Shown piece after piece: positions 52,017 to 60,431 of a stretch of 64,000 nt of DNA. A model generated the notes under the pieces. The model had not been told where the DNA came from and made no database searches. It saw only the letters and a list, made by a program, of their open reading frames with translations. Source of the stretch: Parvibaculum sp040390855 (GTDB taxonomy: Bacteria; Pseudomonadota; Alphaproteobacteria; Parvibaculales; Parvibaculaceae); the NCBI GenBank assembly GCA_040390855.1, contig JAZJXO010000015.1, positions 1-64,000 of the forward strand, in the 5' to 3' direction. The position numbers were made by a program, and so were the translations under genes. Each line of letters begins with the position of its first letter. The first letter of the stretch is position 1.

Positions 52017-53156
52017 ATGGCACTTGTACTCACCGAGGAGCAACAGCTCCTGCGCGACACGGCCACGCAGTTCTTCCAGAACCGTGCGCCCATCGCCAAC
52101 CTGCGTAAACTCCGCGACACCAAAAATGCCGATGGCTTCGACCGCGCTGTCTGGAAGGAAATGGCCGACCTCGGCTTTGCGGGCATCCTCACGTCCGAAA
52201 AATACGGCGGCACGGATTTCGGCCCCGTCGGCCTCGGCCTCGTACTGGAACAATCAGGCCGCACGCTGACCGCAAGCCCGCTCATCTCGACCGTCCTCGT
52301 CTGCGGCTCCGCCGTGCAACTTGCAGGCAGCGCCGCACAGCGTCAGGACCTTCTGTCGGCCATTGCCGCCGGTGAGACCATCATGTCGCTGGCGCTCGAA
52401 GAAGGCCCGCATCACAACCCGACACATATCGCCACCAAGGCGACGTCCGAAGGCAATACTTTCCGCATTTCGGGTTCTAAAACCTTCGTGCTCGACGGCC
52501 ATGTCGCCGACAAGCTCATCGTCGCGGCCCGCACATCGGGCGATGTGAATGCAAAATCCGGCATCACGCTCTTCATCGTCGATGCCAAAGCCAAAGGCGT
52601 CACGATCACGCGCACGCTGATGGTGGATAACCGCAACGCGGCCAACGTCACCTTCGACAATGTATCGGTCTCTGCCGACGCCGTGCTCGGCTCGGTCGAC
52701 GGCGGCAATGATGTCATCGAACAGGTGCTCGACATCGCCCGCATCGGTCTGGCAGCCGAAATGCTCGGCTCCATTCAGGAGGTTTTCGACACGACGGTCG
52801 AATATCTGAAAGAGCGCAAACAATTCGGCGTGCCGATCGGCTCGTTCCAGGCACTGAAGCACCGCATCGCCGATCTCTTCGCCGAGATCGAGCTTTGCCG
52901 CTCCGTCGTCCTCGACGGGCTCTCGGCCCTCGAAGCCCGCCGCAATGACGTGCCGCTCGTCGCCTCGCTCGCCAAAGCGCGCCTCAGCGACACTGCGCGC
53001 CGCATGACCAATGAAGGTCTGCAAATGCGCGGCGGCATGGGCATGACCGACCAGTTCGACATCGGCCTCTTTATGAAACGCGCCCGCGTCGCCGCTGCCA
53101 CTTTCGGCGATGCCAATTTCCACCGCGACCGCTACGCCACGCTGGAAGGTTTCTGA
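52017..53156 (+). CDS. Acyl-CoA dehydrogenase family protein, subunit 2
   Basis: The 379-residue protein has the ACAD N-terminal helical domain, a middle beta domain with a degraded FAD loop (MSLALEEGPHHNP), and the C-terminal helical domain with ERKQFGVPIGSFQALKHRIA and the MRGGMGMTDQFDIG segment. It is divergent from the upstream ACAD and lacks a full flavin motif, as expected for the partner in an alpha2beta2 dehydrogenase. A dispersed palindrome follows its stop. Confidence 0.88.
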   Translation: MALVLTEEQQLLRDTATQFFQNRAPIANLRKLRDTKNADGFDRAVWKEMADLGFAGILTSEKYGGTDFGPVGLGLVLEQSGRTLTASPLISTVLVCGSAVQLAGSAAQRQDLLSAIAAGETIMSLALEEGPHHNPTHIATKATSEGNTFRISGSKTFVLDGHVADKLIVAARTSGDVNAKSGITLFIVDAKAKGVTITRTLMVDNRNAANVTFDNVSVSADAVLGSVDGGNDVIEQVLDIARIGLAAEMLGSIQEVFDTTVEYLKERKQFGVPIGSFQALKHRIADLFAEIELCRSVVLDGLSALEARRNDVPLVASLAKARLSDTARRMTNEGLQMRGGMGMTDQFDIGLFMKRARVAAATFGDANFHRDRYATLEGF

Positions 53157-53185
53157 CGGATAGAACTCAGCAGTTCCAAATGTTG

Positions 53186-53216
53186 CGTCATGCGCGGACT
53201 TGATCCGCGCATGACG
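53186..53216. repeat. Dispersed intergenic palindrome
   Basis: CGTCATGCGCGGA (53186-53198) and TCCGCGCATGACG (53204-53216) form a perfect 13-bp stem around CTTGA. Sequences of this kind, with GTCATGC-CGGACTTGATCC-GCATGAC shape, are repeated many times between genes in Rhizobiales-like genomes. Here it may also end the acyl-CoA dehydrogenase transcript. Only one copy is in the window. Confidence 0.75.
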
Positions 53217-53332
53217 GCAATATGAATGTTCCCCGCCCCAATCCCGCCCCGATTTAATGTTCCCTTCCTTGACAGCCCCACCTCACGGGTATCTCCTGTT
53301 ACCAAAGATGACCCGTTAAAGAGGATCACATT

Positions 53333-53638
53333 ATGCGCAATCTCCTTCTCGCTGTTTCGGTCGCATCCGTCGGCTTATTGATCGCCGTGGCCCCTGCCGC
53401 CGCGCTCTCGACCTATGAGATTCAAACGGACGGCGGTGCCAATTTCGACGGCAGCCCGAACGAAACTATGCCGGGCGGTGTCACGATCACGTCAAAAACC
53501 TACAACAGCCAAGACCAGCAATACGGTTTCGATGCCGGTGCGGCCAATCAGTTCAACAGCACGCCGATACAGCAGCCTGAACTGTCGAAAGACATGAGCT
53601 GGGAGGGCACAGGCTATTATCTCCGCCCCGACCGTTGA
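53333..53638 (+). CDS. Small secreted protein, unknown function
   Basis: The 101-residue protein has a clear signal peptide (MRNLLLAVSVASVGLLIA, cleavage near AAALS) and a mature part rich in Asn, Gln, Gly and Tyr (NSQDQQYGFDAGAANQFNST), with an end WEGTGYYLRPDR. AAAGAGG stands upstream of the ATG. I recognise no family; low complexity suggests an extended periplasmic or secreted protein. A strong terminator follows 77 bp downstream. Confidence 0.7.
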   Translation: MRNLLLAVSVASVGLLIAVAPAAALSTYEIQTDGGANFDGSPNETMPGGVTITSKTYNSQDQQYGFDAGAANQFNSTPIQQPELSKDMSWEGTGYYLRPDR

Positions 53639-53714
53639 TCTTCAACCTTGATCTTCTCGCATTGCGTCCGGTGAGATCGCTCAAGGCTGAGATATGAGAT
53701 TTCCGATAGTTGTC

Positions 53715-53746
53715 AAAGCGCACGTTTTCCGACGTGCGCTTTTTTT
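53715..53746 (+). terminator. Strong intrinsic terminator
   Basis: AAAGCGCACGT (53715-53725) and ACGTGCGCTTT (53732-53742) form a perfect 11-bp stem with a 6-base loop, followed by a T-run to 53746. It ends the transcript of the small secreted protein. Confidence 0.92.
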
Positions 53747-53915
53747 CTTTGGCCTTTCTGCTTATGGCAGACAACGTCATTGGCGTGAGCCTGTGTCCCT
53801 GCACGGCGCGATCCTCGTTCCTCCTGCCCCACCCGATCCCCTACTCGACATTCTCAGACCCCCGCCCCATACTGCGCGCCAACCACACGTTGCTTCTCTG
53901 AAGGACTAAACCGGC

Positions 53916-54152
53916 ATGTCTGACGACACGAAATCCAACGATCCGGAGCGCATCACCGTGCTCGCCAAAGACTTCACGCCTGCGGCTATGGAGTTTCACC
54001 GTCGCAACATGTCCGAGAAGGGCTACCGGATGGAGGGACAGATCGTTCAGCGCAAATTCCAGATGATCGAAGGTCTGGGTGCGCCGAAAGACCTGTTCGA
54101 CGGCGAGTTCTTCTATGCCGTGACCTTCGTGCGCAAAGGCGTCGACAAGTAG
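53916..54152 (+). CDS. Small conserved-looking protein, unknown function
   Basis: The 78-residue protein has no membrane segment or signal. It reads like a compact alpha/beta domain: FTPAAMEFHRRNMSEKGYRM followed by the strand IVQRKFQMIEG and a C-terminal FDGEFFYAVTFVRKG. I have the impression that similar small proteins occur in other Alphaproteobacteria, without an assigned role. It has its own transcription unit between a terminator and the cspA leader. Confidence 0.62.
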   Translation: MSDDTKSNDPERITVLAKDFTPAAMEFHRRNMSEKGYRMEGQIVQRKFQMIEGLGAPKDLFDGEFFYAVTFVRKGVDK

Positions 54153-54270
54153 CCTGCACACCCGCAGCTACAACCGCCCAACCGGTTCATCCATTAAAAT
54201 CCCAAGCAAAGACAAGCACTTGCCTTGCTGGCAGGCCTGTTTTTGCCTGCGACAATACGTCCAAAAGTGA

Positions 54271-54450
54271 TTGACTCACTTCGGCTAATCCTGTCAGATT
54301 TTCGTGCAATCGACGTTTTGGCCTGCCTTGTTCCCCTGCCCTACAGACGTTCCTGCGGGCCTTTCAAGACACTTCCCAAAATCAGGTTGTCATATCTGCC
54401 GCGCGATGGTGCGCGGTTATACCCGTACGGAAATACGGCATTTCCATACG
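54271..54450 (+). promoter_or_regulatory. cspA promoter and structured leader
   Basis: A likely promoter is TTGACT (54271-54276), 17 bp, TCAGAT (54294-54299). The following leader of about 165 bases has a CCGCGC/GCGCGG hairpin (54399-54416). A long hairpin, GGAAAT/ATTTCC (54429-54445) extended by CGTA/TACG to 54424-54450, ends 10 bp before the AAGGAG ribosome site. Long folded leaders are typical of cold-shock genes. The whole 54153-54472 interval (320 bases) has no other gene. Confidence 0.55.
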
Positions 54451-54472
54451 CGAGTACGTTAAGGAGACGAAT

Positions 54473-54676
54473 ATGGCTAGTGGTACTGTGAAGTGGTTCA
54501 ACGCGCAAAAAGGCTACGGATTCATCCAACCCGGCGATGGCGGTCGGGATGTATTCGTGCATATCAGCGCCGTTGAACGGGCCGGCCTGAGCTCGCTCAA
54601 TGAAGGCCAGAAGATCAACTACGAACTTGTCACCGAAAAAGGCAAAACCTCTGCAGCCAACCTGACAGTCGGCTGA
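54473..54676 (+). CDS. cspA: Cold shock protein, CspA family
   Basis: The 67-residue cold-shock domain binds single-stranded RNA and DNA. RNP1 reads KGYGFIQ and RNP2 reads DVFVHIS, after the MASGTVKWFNAQ start. Some other CspA-type proteins may do the same job, so the symbol marks the family and not a proven cold-induced copy. AAGGAG lies 7 bases upstream of the ATG. The long structured leader argues for post-transcriptional control. Confidence 0.93.
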   Translation: MASGTVKWFNAQKGYGFIQPGDGGRDVFVHISAVERAGLSSLNEGQKINYELVTEKGKTSAANLTVG

Positions 54677-54705
54677 ACGTCATTCTCCCCCACACTGTCA
54701 TTCTC

Positions 54706-54736
54706 TGGCCGGACGCCCCCAACGTCCGGCCATTTG
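54706..54736 (+). terminator. Terminator after cspA
   Basis: TGGCCGGACG (54706-54715) and CGTCCGGCCA (54723-54732) form a perfect 10-bp stem with a 7-base loop followed by TTT. It lies 29 bp after the cspA stop. Confidence 0.82.
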
Positions 54737-54877
54737 CCTTTCCATAGCCCTCTCCTCTTCCTCTCCTTTTTCCTCGTCCGTGCTATAAGGCAATCTCATA
54801 AAAAGGGGCAGGCTTGACATCACGAACCCCGACCGGTTGCATCAGCGCCAACGATTTTATCCCGAGGGGTTCCGTCC

Positions 54878-55780
54878 ATGAGCATCCAGCTTTTCCTGCT
54901 CGATCCGATTTTGCGTTTCCGCATCAAACGCCGCTTCAAAAAATCGCCCGACGTCTTTTTGCTGCGCCCCTTGATGAACGAAACAGTGGAACTCCAGAAA
55001 GCTCCGCCCGCTGAAATCACCATCTCGCAAATGGATCTGGGCGACGTCCCCACCGAACGCCTTGCGGCCCCCGATGTGAACGCCAAAGCCGCCTTCTTCT
55101 ATATTCATGGCGGCGGCTGGGTCGCAGGCTCACCAAGAACACACCGCCCGCTGACATGGCGCCTGAGCAAGCAACTCGGTATCCCCGTCTTCGCGATCGA
55201 CTACCGCCTCGCGCCGGAAAATGTCTTCCCCGCCGGTCTCGACGATTGCGTCGCTGCCTATCAGGGCTTGCTCGCCTCCGGTGTTCCCGCCTCGTCGATC
55301 ATCGTCGGCGGTGACAGCGCAGGCGGCAACCTGACGCTCGCTTTGGCGCTCCGCCTCAAAGACGAAGGCATCGCGCTGCCCGCCGCACTGGTCTGCCTCT
55401 CGCCTGCCACCGACATGACCTCTTCCGGCGAGTCCGTAAAAACAAACGCCAAAGCCGACACGTTTTTTACCCCCGAAATGATGGCGACCCTTGAGGCGCG
55501 CTATTTCCCCGGACAGGACCCCAAGAACCCCTATCTCTCACCGCTTTTCGGTGACATGACAGGACTGCCACCCACTCTGTTCCAGGTAGGCCAAACCGAA
55601 ATGCTCCGCGACGACAGCACGCGTGTCGCCGACAAAATGAAGAAGTCAGGCGTCGCGGTCGAATTGCAGGTCTGGCCCAAAGTCTGGCATGTCTGGCAAC
55701 TTATGGCCGATCAACTGCCCGAAGGCGAAGCCGCGATCCGTGACATTGTTACCTTCGTCAAAAAATATCTGCCCCGCTAA
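54878..55780 (+). CDS. HSL-type alpha/beta hydrolase (esterase/lipase)
   Basis: The 300-residue enzyme belongs to the hormone-sensitive lipase family, with the oxyanion motif HGGGW, the nucleophile elbow GGDSAGGN and a C-terminal His in KVWHVWQL. An acid is expected in QTEMLRDDS. Such esterases act on short-chain esters. GAGGGG stands 8 bases before the ATG. It is followed 28 bp later by the GST gene, perhaps in one transcript. Confidence 0.9.
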   Translation: MSIQLFLLDPILRFRIKRRFKKSPDVFLLRPLMNETVELQKAPPAEITISQMDLGDVPTERLAAPDVNAKAAFFYIHGGGWVAGSPRTHRPLTWRLSKQLGIPVFAIDYRLAPENVFPAGLDDCVAAYQGLLASGVPASSIIVGGDSAGGNLTLALALRLKDEGIALPAALVCLSPATDMTSSGESVKTNAKADTFFTPEMMATLEARYFPGQDPKNPYLSPLFGDMTGLPPTLFQVGQTEMLRDDSTRVADKMKKSGVAVELQVWPKVWHVWQLMADQLPEGEAAIRDIVTFVKKYLPR

Positions 55781-55808
55781 AAAACAAAAACAACAACGGG
55801 AGGCCGCT

Positions 55809-56432
55809 ATGCTGAAAGTCCACCACCTCAACAATTCACGCTCGCAACGCATCCTCTGGCTGCTCGAAGAAATGGGCACGCCCTACGAGATCATCAAATA
55901 CCAGCGCGATGCGGTGACAAATCTTGCCCCGCCGGACCTCAAGAAAATCCATCCGCTCGGAAAGTCGCCTGTGATCGACCTCGACGGCGAGGTCATCGCC
56001 GAGTCCGGTGCCATCGTCGAGATCCTCACGCGCAAATTCGGCAACGGCAAGCTCTCGCCAGCGCCGGACTCAAAAGACTACAACCGCTATATCGAATGGC
56101 TCCACTTCGCCGAAGGCTCGGCCATGTTGCCGCTCATGCTCGCCCTTTATACGGGCCGCCTCGGTGAGGCCGCCGCCCCGCTTCAGCCGCGCATCAATTC
56201 CGAACTCGACAATTATTTCGGCTATATGAACTCGCGTGTTGCCAAAGGCGGCTACCTCATGGGCAAGGATTTTTCCTCTGCCGACATCGAAAATTCTTTC
56301 GTGCTTGAGGCGGGCAAGGTCCGCGGCTTCCTCGCCAATTACCCCAACCTCCTCGACCTCATCACCCGCCTTCAGGCCCGACCGGCCTATAAGCGCGCAT
56401 TGGAAAAAGGCGGCACCTACGCTTTTGCGTAA
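55809..56432 (+). CDS. Glutathione S-transferase
   Basis: The 207-residue protein has an N-terminal thioredoxin-like domain (VHHLNNSRSQRILWLLEEMG, with PLGKSPVIDLDG and the glutathione-binding ESGAIVEIL) and a C-terminal helical domain from about residue 85. A serine near residue 10 or 12 is the likely thiol activator. GGGAGG precedes the ATG. Substrate unknown. A strong hairpin follows. Confidence 0.92.
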   Translation: MLKVHHLNNSRSQRILWLLEEMGTPYEIIKYQRDAVTNLAPPDLKKIHPLGKSPVIDLDGEVIAESGAIVEILTRKFGNGKLSPAPDSKDYNRYIEWLHFAEGSAMLPLMLALYTGRLGEAAAPLQPRINSELDNYFGYMNSRVAKGGYLMGKDFSSADIENSFVLEAGKVRGFLANYPNLLDLITRLQARPAYKRALEKGGTYAFA

Positions 56433-56462
56433 AGTCCCGTAAAAAATCCCGTGTTTTTCACC

Positions 56463-56493
56463 AGAACGCCCCGAACAAGCTTCGGGGCGTTCT
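56463..56493 (+). terminator. Hairpin terminator after the GST gene
   Basis: AGAACGCCCCGAA (56463-56475) and TTCGGGGCGTTCT (56481-56493) form a perfect 13-bp stem. The following T-tract is weak (GTCGTTTC), but position and stem strength favour a terminator. It isolates pstS from the upstream genes. Confidence 0.75.
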
Positions 56494-56520
56494 GTCGTTT
56501 CAACCGGTTTTTTCACAAAA

Positions 56521-56538
56521 CTGTCACGTAACTGTCGT
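56521..56538 (+). promoter_or_regulatory. PHO box upstream of pstS
   Basis: CTGTCAC and CTGTCGT are 11 bp apart with GTAA between (56521-56538), an almost perfect match to the PhoB consensus of two 7-bp direct repeats. It lies 62 bp before the pstS start used here, the usual place for PhoB activation under phosphate starvation. Confidence 0.9.
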
Positions 56539-56600
56539 ACCAGAGAGCGCGAATAGAGGCTCCCCCGGTGATTCCCCAGCCCGAAACCAAGCGCGGTATT

Positions 56601-57650
56601 ATGCTAAGAAAACTCAAATCACTGAGCTTTGCGACCGCTCTCGCCTTTGCGCCTTTTACCGTCCATGCCGCCGATATTTCCGGCGCGGGCGCGACCTTTC
56701 CCTATCCTGTCTACGCCAAATGGGCTGAAGCCTATTTCAAGGAAACCGGCCTCACGATGAACTATCAATCCATCGGATCGGGCGGCGGCATCAAACAGAT
56801 CAAAGCCAAGACCGTTGACTTCGGCGCGACCGACGCGCCCATGAAACCGGCGGACCTCAAAACCTTCAACCTCATCCAGTTCCCGACCGTGATGGGCGCC
56901 ATCGTCCCCGTCGTCAATCTTGACGGCGTAAAACCCAGCGAGATGGTTCTCAACGGCCACGTGCTTGCCGAAATCTATCTCGGCCACATCACCAAATGGA
57001 ACGATCCCGCCATCGCCGCGCTCAATAAAGGCATGGTGCTCCCCGCCATCGACATTGCCGTCGTCCACCGTTCCGACGGCTCCGGCACCACATTCAATTT
57101 CACGACATATCTCAGCGCCACAAACGCCGCATGGGACGAGGTCGGCGTCGGCAAAGCGGTCGAATGGCCCGCCGGTCTCGGCGGCAAAGGCAATGAGGGT
57201 GTCGCCGCCCTTGTCGGCCACATGACCGGTGCTATCGGCTATGTCGAACATTCCTACGCGCATCAAAACCACATGATCTACACGCGCATGATCAACAAAG
57301 ACGGCCACGCCGTCGAGCCGAGCCTTGAGACCATTCAGGCCGCCGCCGCCAATGCCGACTGGGCCCATGCGGAGGGCAACTACCTCGTCCTCGCCAATCA
57401 GCCGGGAGCAGATAGCTGGCCGATGACAGCCGCCACATTCATCCTTATGCAGAAGGTTCAGGACAAGCCCAAAACGGGTCGGGAGACAGAAGACTTTTTC
57501 ATATGGGCGATGGATAAAGGCGATGACCTCGCCAAAGACCTCGTCTACGTCCCCATGCCGGACAATGTCGTGTCGATGACCAAGGCGCTGATGCAAACCC
57601 TCACCGACAAGAACAACAAACCGCTCCCGCTGGCGGGTCATGCTTTATGA
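56601..57650 (+). CDS. pstS: Phosphate-binding periplasmic protein
   Basis: PstS captures phosphate for the PstCAB transporter. The 349-residue protein has a signal peptide (ending FTVHAADISGAG), then the phosphate-binding segments GAGATFPYPVYAKWAE, GSGGGIKQIKAKTVDFGATD and HRSDGSGTTFNFT. I start at ATG 56601, which gives a compact signal peptide; GTG 56568 in the same frame has AGAGG upstream and cannot be excluded. The stop overlaps pstC by 4 bp. Confidence 0.93.
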   Translation: MLRKLKSLSFATALAFAPFTVHAADISGAGATFPYPVYAKWAEAYFKETGLTMNYQSIGSGGGIKQIKAKTVDFGATDAPMKPADLKTFNLIQFPTVMGAIVPVVNLDGVKPSEMVLNGHVLAEIYLGHITKWNDPAIAALNKGMVLPAIDIAVVHRSDGSGTTFNFTTYLSATNAAWDEVGVGKAVEWPAGLGGKGNEGVAALVGHMTGAIGYVEHSYAHQNHMIYTRMINKDGHAVEPSLETIQAAAANADWAHAEGNYLVLANQPGADSWPMTAATFILMQKVQDKPKTGRETEDFFIWAMDKGDDLAKDLVYVPMPDNVVSMTKALMQTLTDKNNKPLPLAGHAL

Positions 57651-58606
57651 GCGACATCACCGCATCACGCTTCAAATCCCGCATGAATATCGGTGACCCG
57701 CTCTTCAAAGGCCTCACCTTCTTCTTCGCCACGCTTGTTCTCGCGGTGCTGGCCGCCATCGTGTCGGTACTTGTGATGGACAGCCTGCCCGCGCTGCAAA
57801 AGTTCGGTCCCGCCTTTGTCTGGTCGCAGCACTGGAACCCCGTCAAAGACAATTACGGGGCCCTCGTGCCTCTCGTCGGCACCATCGTCACAGCCTTGAT
57901 CGCGCTCATCATCGGCGTGCCCTTCAGCTTCGGCATGGCCTTCTTCCTCACGGAACTCTGCCCCCACTGGGCCCGCCAGCCCATAGCCATTGCCATCGAG
58001 CTTCTCGCCGCCGTGCCGAGCATCATCTATGGCATCTGGGGTCTCTTCGTTCTGGTGCCCATTTTCCAGCACTATATCGAGCCCGCCCTCATCGCCACCA
58101 TCGGTCAGATCCCGATTATCGGTCTTCTGTTCCAAGGCCCCGCCATCGGCATGGGCGTGCTGCTTGCCGGATTTATCCTTGCACTGATGATCCTCCCTTT
58201 CGTCACGTCAGTAATGCGCGAAGTCTTCAGCGCGGTCCCCGCCGTCCTGCGCGAAAGCGCCTATGGCCTCGGCGCCACCCGCTGGGAAGTCGTCTGGCGC
58301 GTCGTCCTGCCCTATAGCCGCGTCGGCGTCGTTGGCGCCATCATGCTCGGCCTCGGCCGTGCACTGGGCGAGACCATGGCTGTCACTTTCGTCATTGGCA
58401 ATGCCCACCGTCTCAGCCTCTCGCTCATGGCACCGGGCACCACCATTTCATCGACGCTGGCCAATGAATTCACCGAAGCCGACGGCGCGATTTACACCTC
58501 GTCCCTCATCGCTCTCGGCCTCGTCCTCTTCGTGCTCACCTTCACAGTTCTGGCCATCGGCAAAAAACTTCTCCTGCGCAATGTCGGCAAGGGAGGCACA
58601 GCATGA
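57647..58606 (+). CDS. pstC: Phosphate ABC transporter permease PstC
   Basis: The 319-residue permease has about six membrane helices, with the ABC-facing loop ESAYGLGATRWEVVWRVVLP and the GRALGETMAVTFVIGN segment typical of PstC. It overlaps both pstS and pstA by 4 bp (ATGA), so the four pst genes are translationally linked. It forms the channel with PstA. Confidence 0.94.
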   Translation: MSDITASRFKSRMNIGDPLFKGLTFFFATLVLAVLAAIVSVLVMDSLPALQKFGPAFVWSQHWNPVKDNYGALVPLVGTIVTALIALIIGVPFSFGMAFFLTELCPHWARQPIAIAIELLAAVPSIIYGIWGLFVLVPIFQHYIEPALIATIGQIPIIGLLFQGPAIGMGVLLAGFILALMILPFVTSVMREVFSAVPAVLRESAYGLGATRWEVVWRVVLPYSRVGVVGAIMLGLGRALGETMAVTFVIGNAHRLSLSLMAPGTTISSTLANEFTEADGAIYTSSLIALGLVLFVLTFTVLAIGKKLLLRNVGKGGTA

Positions 58607-59475
58607 ACCACACTCCGGACGCCAGAACCGTCACCCGCCGTGCGCTCATCAAGCGCCGTCACCGCTTCAACACCGCGATGACCATCCTCTCGCTGTTGAT
58701 GACCGCCGTCGTTCTCCTCACGCTCGGCACCATATTGCTGACGTTGCTTTACAACGGGTTGCAGGCGATCCGCCCCTCGCTCTTCCTCGAAAGCACGCCG
58801 CCACCAGGCTCCGCAGGCGGCCTCGCCAATGCGATCTATGGCAGCCTCGTGATGACGGGCATTGCAGTCGCCATCGCTGCCCCTGTCGGCATCATGGCAG
58901 GCACGTTCCTGGCCGAATATGCGCGCAACTCGCGCCTCGCCGAATTCGTCCGTTTCATCAATGACGTACTTTTGTCCGCGCCGTCGATCATCATCGGCCT
59001 CTTCGTCTATGGAGTCGTCGTCGTGTCAATGGGGCACTTTTCTGCCTGGGCCGGCATCATCGCGCTCGCCATTATAGCAACGCCCATCATTGTGCGTACG
59101 ACAGAGGACATGCTCTCCCTCGTCCCCGACAATTTGCGCGAAGCCGGTGCCGCGCTCGGCACCCCGCGCTGGAAAGTCATCACCTCGATCAGCTACCGCG
59201 CCGCCTTTCAGGGCATCCTCACCGGCGTCCTGCTCGCCATCGCCCGCGTCAGCGGCGAGACAGCGCCGCTTCTGTTCACAGCCTTGAGCAATCAGTTCTG
59301 GAGCACCGACCTCAACGCGCCGATGGCAAACCTTCCCGTCGTCATTTTCCAGTTCGCAATGAGCCCCTATGAAGACTGGCGCAACCTCGCCTGGGGCGGC
59401 GCACTTCTCATCACCACAGCCGTTCTTGCGCTCAACATCGTCGCCCGCCTGTCTGCCAAAGGAAGAAAATCATGA
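58603..59475 (+). CDS. pstA: Phosphate ABC transporter permease PstA
   Basis: The 290-residue permease has a basic N-terminal stretch, about six helices, and the ABC-facing loop EAGAALGTPRWKVITSISYR, followed by RVSGETAPLLFTA, which is diagnostic for PstA. It overlaps pstC and pstB by 4 bp each. Length and order are standard for the family. Confidence 0.94.
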   Translation: MNHTPDARTVTRRALIKRRHRFNTAMTILSLLMTAVVLLTLGTILLTLLYNGLQAIRPSLFLESTPPPGSAGGLANAIYGSLVMTGIAVAIAAPVGIMAGTFLAEYARNSRLAEFVRFINDVLLSAPSIIIGLFVYGVVVVSMGHFSAWAGIIALAIIATPIIVRTTEDMLSLVPDNLREAGAALGTPRWKVITSISYRAAFQGILTGVLLAIARVSGETAPLLFTALSNQFWSTDLNAPMANLPVVIFQFAMSPYEDWRNLAWGGALLITTAVLALNIVARLSAKGRKS

Positions 59476-60278
59476 ATACGTTCACCTCCTCCGGCACGAC
59501 AAGCTCGCTCGGTACGCTTTCAATGCCCGAAAAAATCGGCGTGAAAAATCTCGACTTTTATTACGGCCAGTTTCACGCGCTGAAGAATATCAACATTTCA
59601 ATCCCCGACCGCCGCGTCACCGCTTTCATCGGTCCGTCGGGTTGCGGCAAGTCCACATTGCTGCGCTCGTTGAACCGCATCTATGAAATGTACCCGGGCC
59701 AGCGCGCCACCGGCGAAGTCAATATCGACGGCGAGAATATACTGAAGCAAGGCGCAGACCTCACGGAACTGCGCACCAAAGTCGGCATGGTCTTTCAAAA
59801 GCCCACACCTTTCCCGATGTCTATTTTCGAAAATGTCGCCTTCGGCATCAGACTTTACGAAAAATTGTCCCGCACCGATCTCGAAGAGCGTGTCCACTGG
59901 GCCCTCTCGCGCGCGGCGCTGTGGAACGAAGTCAAAGACAAGCTCAACGTCATCGGCACCGGCCTCTCGGGCGGTCAGCAGCAACGTCTGTGCATCGCAC
60001 GCGCCATTGCCGTCAAACCGCAAATTCTCCTGATGGACGAACCGGCCTCCGCACTCGATCCGATCTCGACTGCCAAACTGGAAGAACTGATCGAGGAACT
60101 CCGGGAAGAATTCTGCATCGTCATTGTCACCCACAACATGCAACAGGCTGCCCGCGCCTCGGACTACACGGCCTTCATGTATCTGGGCGAACTCGTCGAA
60201 TTCGACACATCGGAAAAGATTTTCACCAATCCCGGAAACACCCGCACACGAGACTATGTGACCGGACGCTTTGGCTGA
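59472..60278 (+). CDS. pstB: Phosphate ABC transporter ATP-binding protein
   Basis: The 268-residue ATPase has Walker A GPSGCGKST, signature LSGGQQQR, Walker B ILLMDEPASALD and switch histidine VTHNMQQ. About 22 extra N-terminal residues precede the core domain; an internal ATG (SMPEKIGV) at about codon 18 could also be used. The usual phoU and phoB genes do not follow; an iron permease gene does after 153 bp. Confidence 0.95.
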   Translation: MNTFTSSGTTSSLGTLSMPEKIGVKNLDFYYGQFHALKNINISIPDRRVTAFIGPSGCGKSTLLRSLNRIYEMYPGQRATGEVNIDGENILKQGADLTELRTKVGMVFQKPTPFPMSIFENVAFGIRLYEKLSRTDLEERVHWALSRAALWNEVKDKLNVIGTGLSGGQQQRLCIARAIAVKPQILLMDEPASALDPISTAKLEELIEELREEFCIVIVTHNMQQAARASDYTAFMYLGELVEFDTSEKIFTNPGNTRTRDYVTGRFG

Positions 60279-60374
60279 GACTTACGGACCCCATTGCACA
60301 GACATAGCTGCGGCGTTCAGACCTCGCACACCCCCCCTGCTGCGTCACTATTGCCCCCAACTCCGACTTGTCTT

Positions 60375-60399
60375 TGAGAACTATTTGCAGTTAGTCTCA
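60375..60399 (+). promoter_or_regulatory. Possible Fur- or Irr-type site before the iron permease gene
   Basis: TGAGA (60375-60379) and TCTCA (60395-60399) frame an AACT/AGTT inner repeat, 33 bp before the permease ATG. The AT-rich centre with TTTGCAGTTAG resembles iron-regulator boxes of Alphaproteobacteria, but the match is loose. No other strong site is seen there. Confidence 0.35.
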
Positions 60400-60431
60400 C
60401 AGATACAAACAGAAACCTCGGAGCCTCCCCC

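Noticed and set aside
53694..53909. 71-codon open frame downstream of the small secreted protein
   Set aside because: It reads through a perfect 11-bp terminator stem and its T-run, and has no ribosome site.
54225..54491. 88-codon open frame across the cspA leader
   Set aside because: It covers the predicted cspA promoter and hairpins and overlaps the cspA start in another frame.
56619..57641. 340-codon open frame opposite pstS
   Set aside because: It is antisense to a well-conserved pst gene behind a PHO box.
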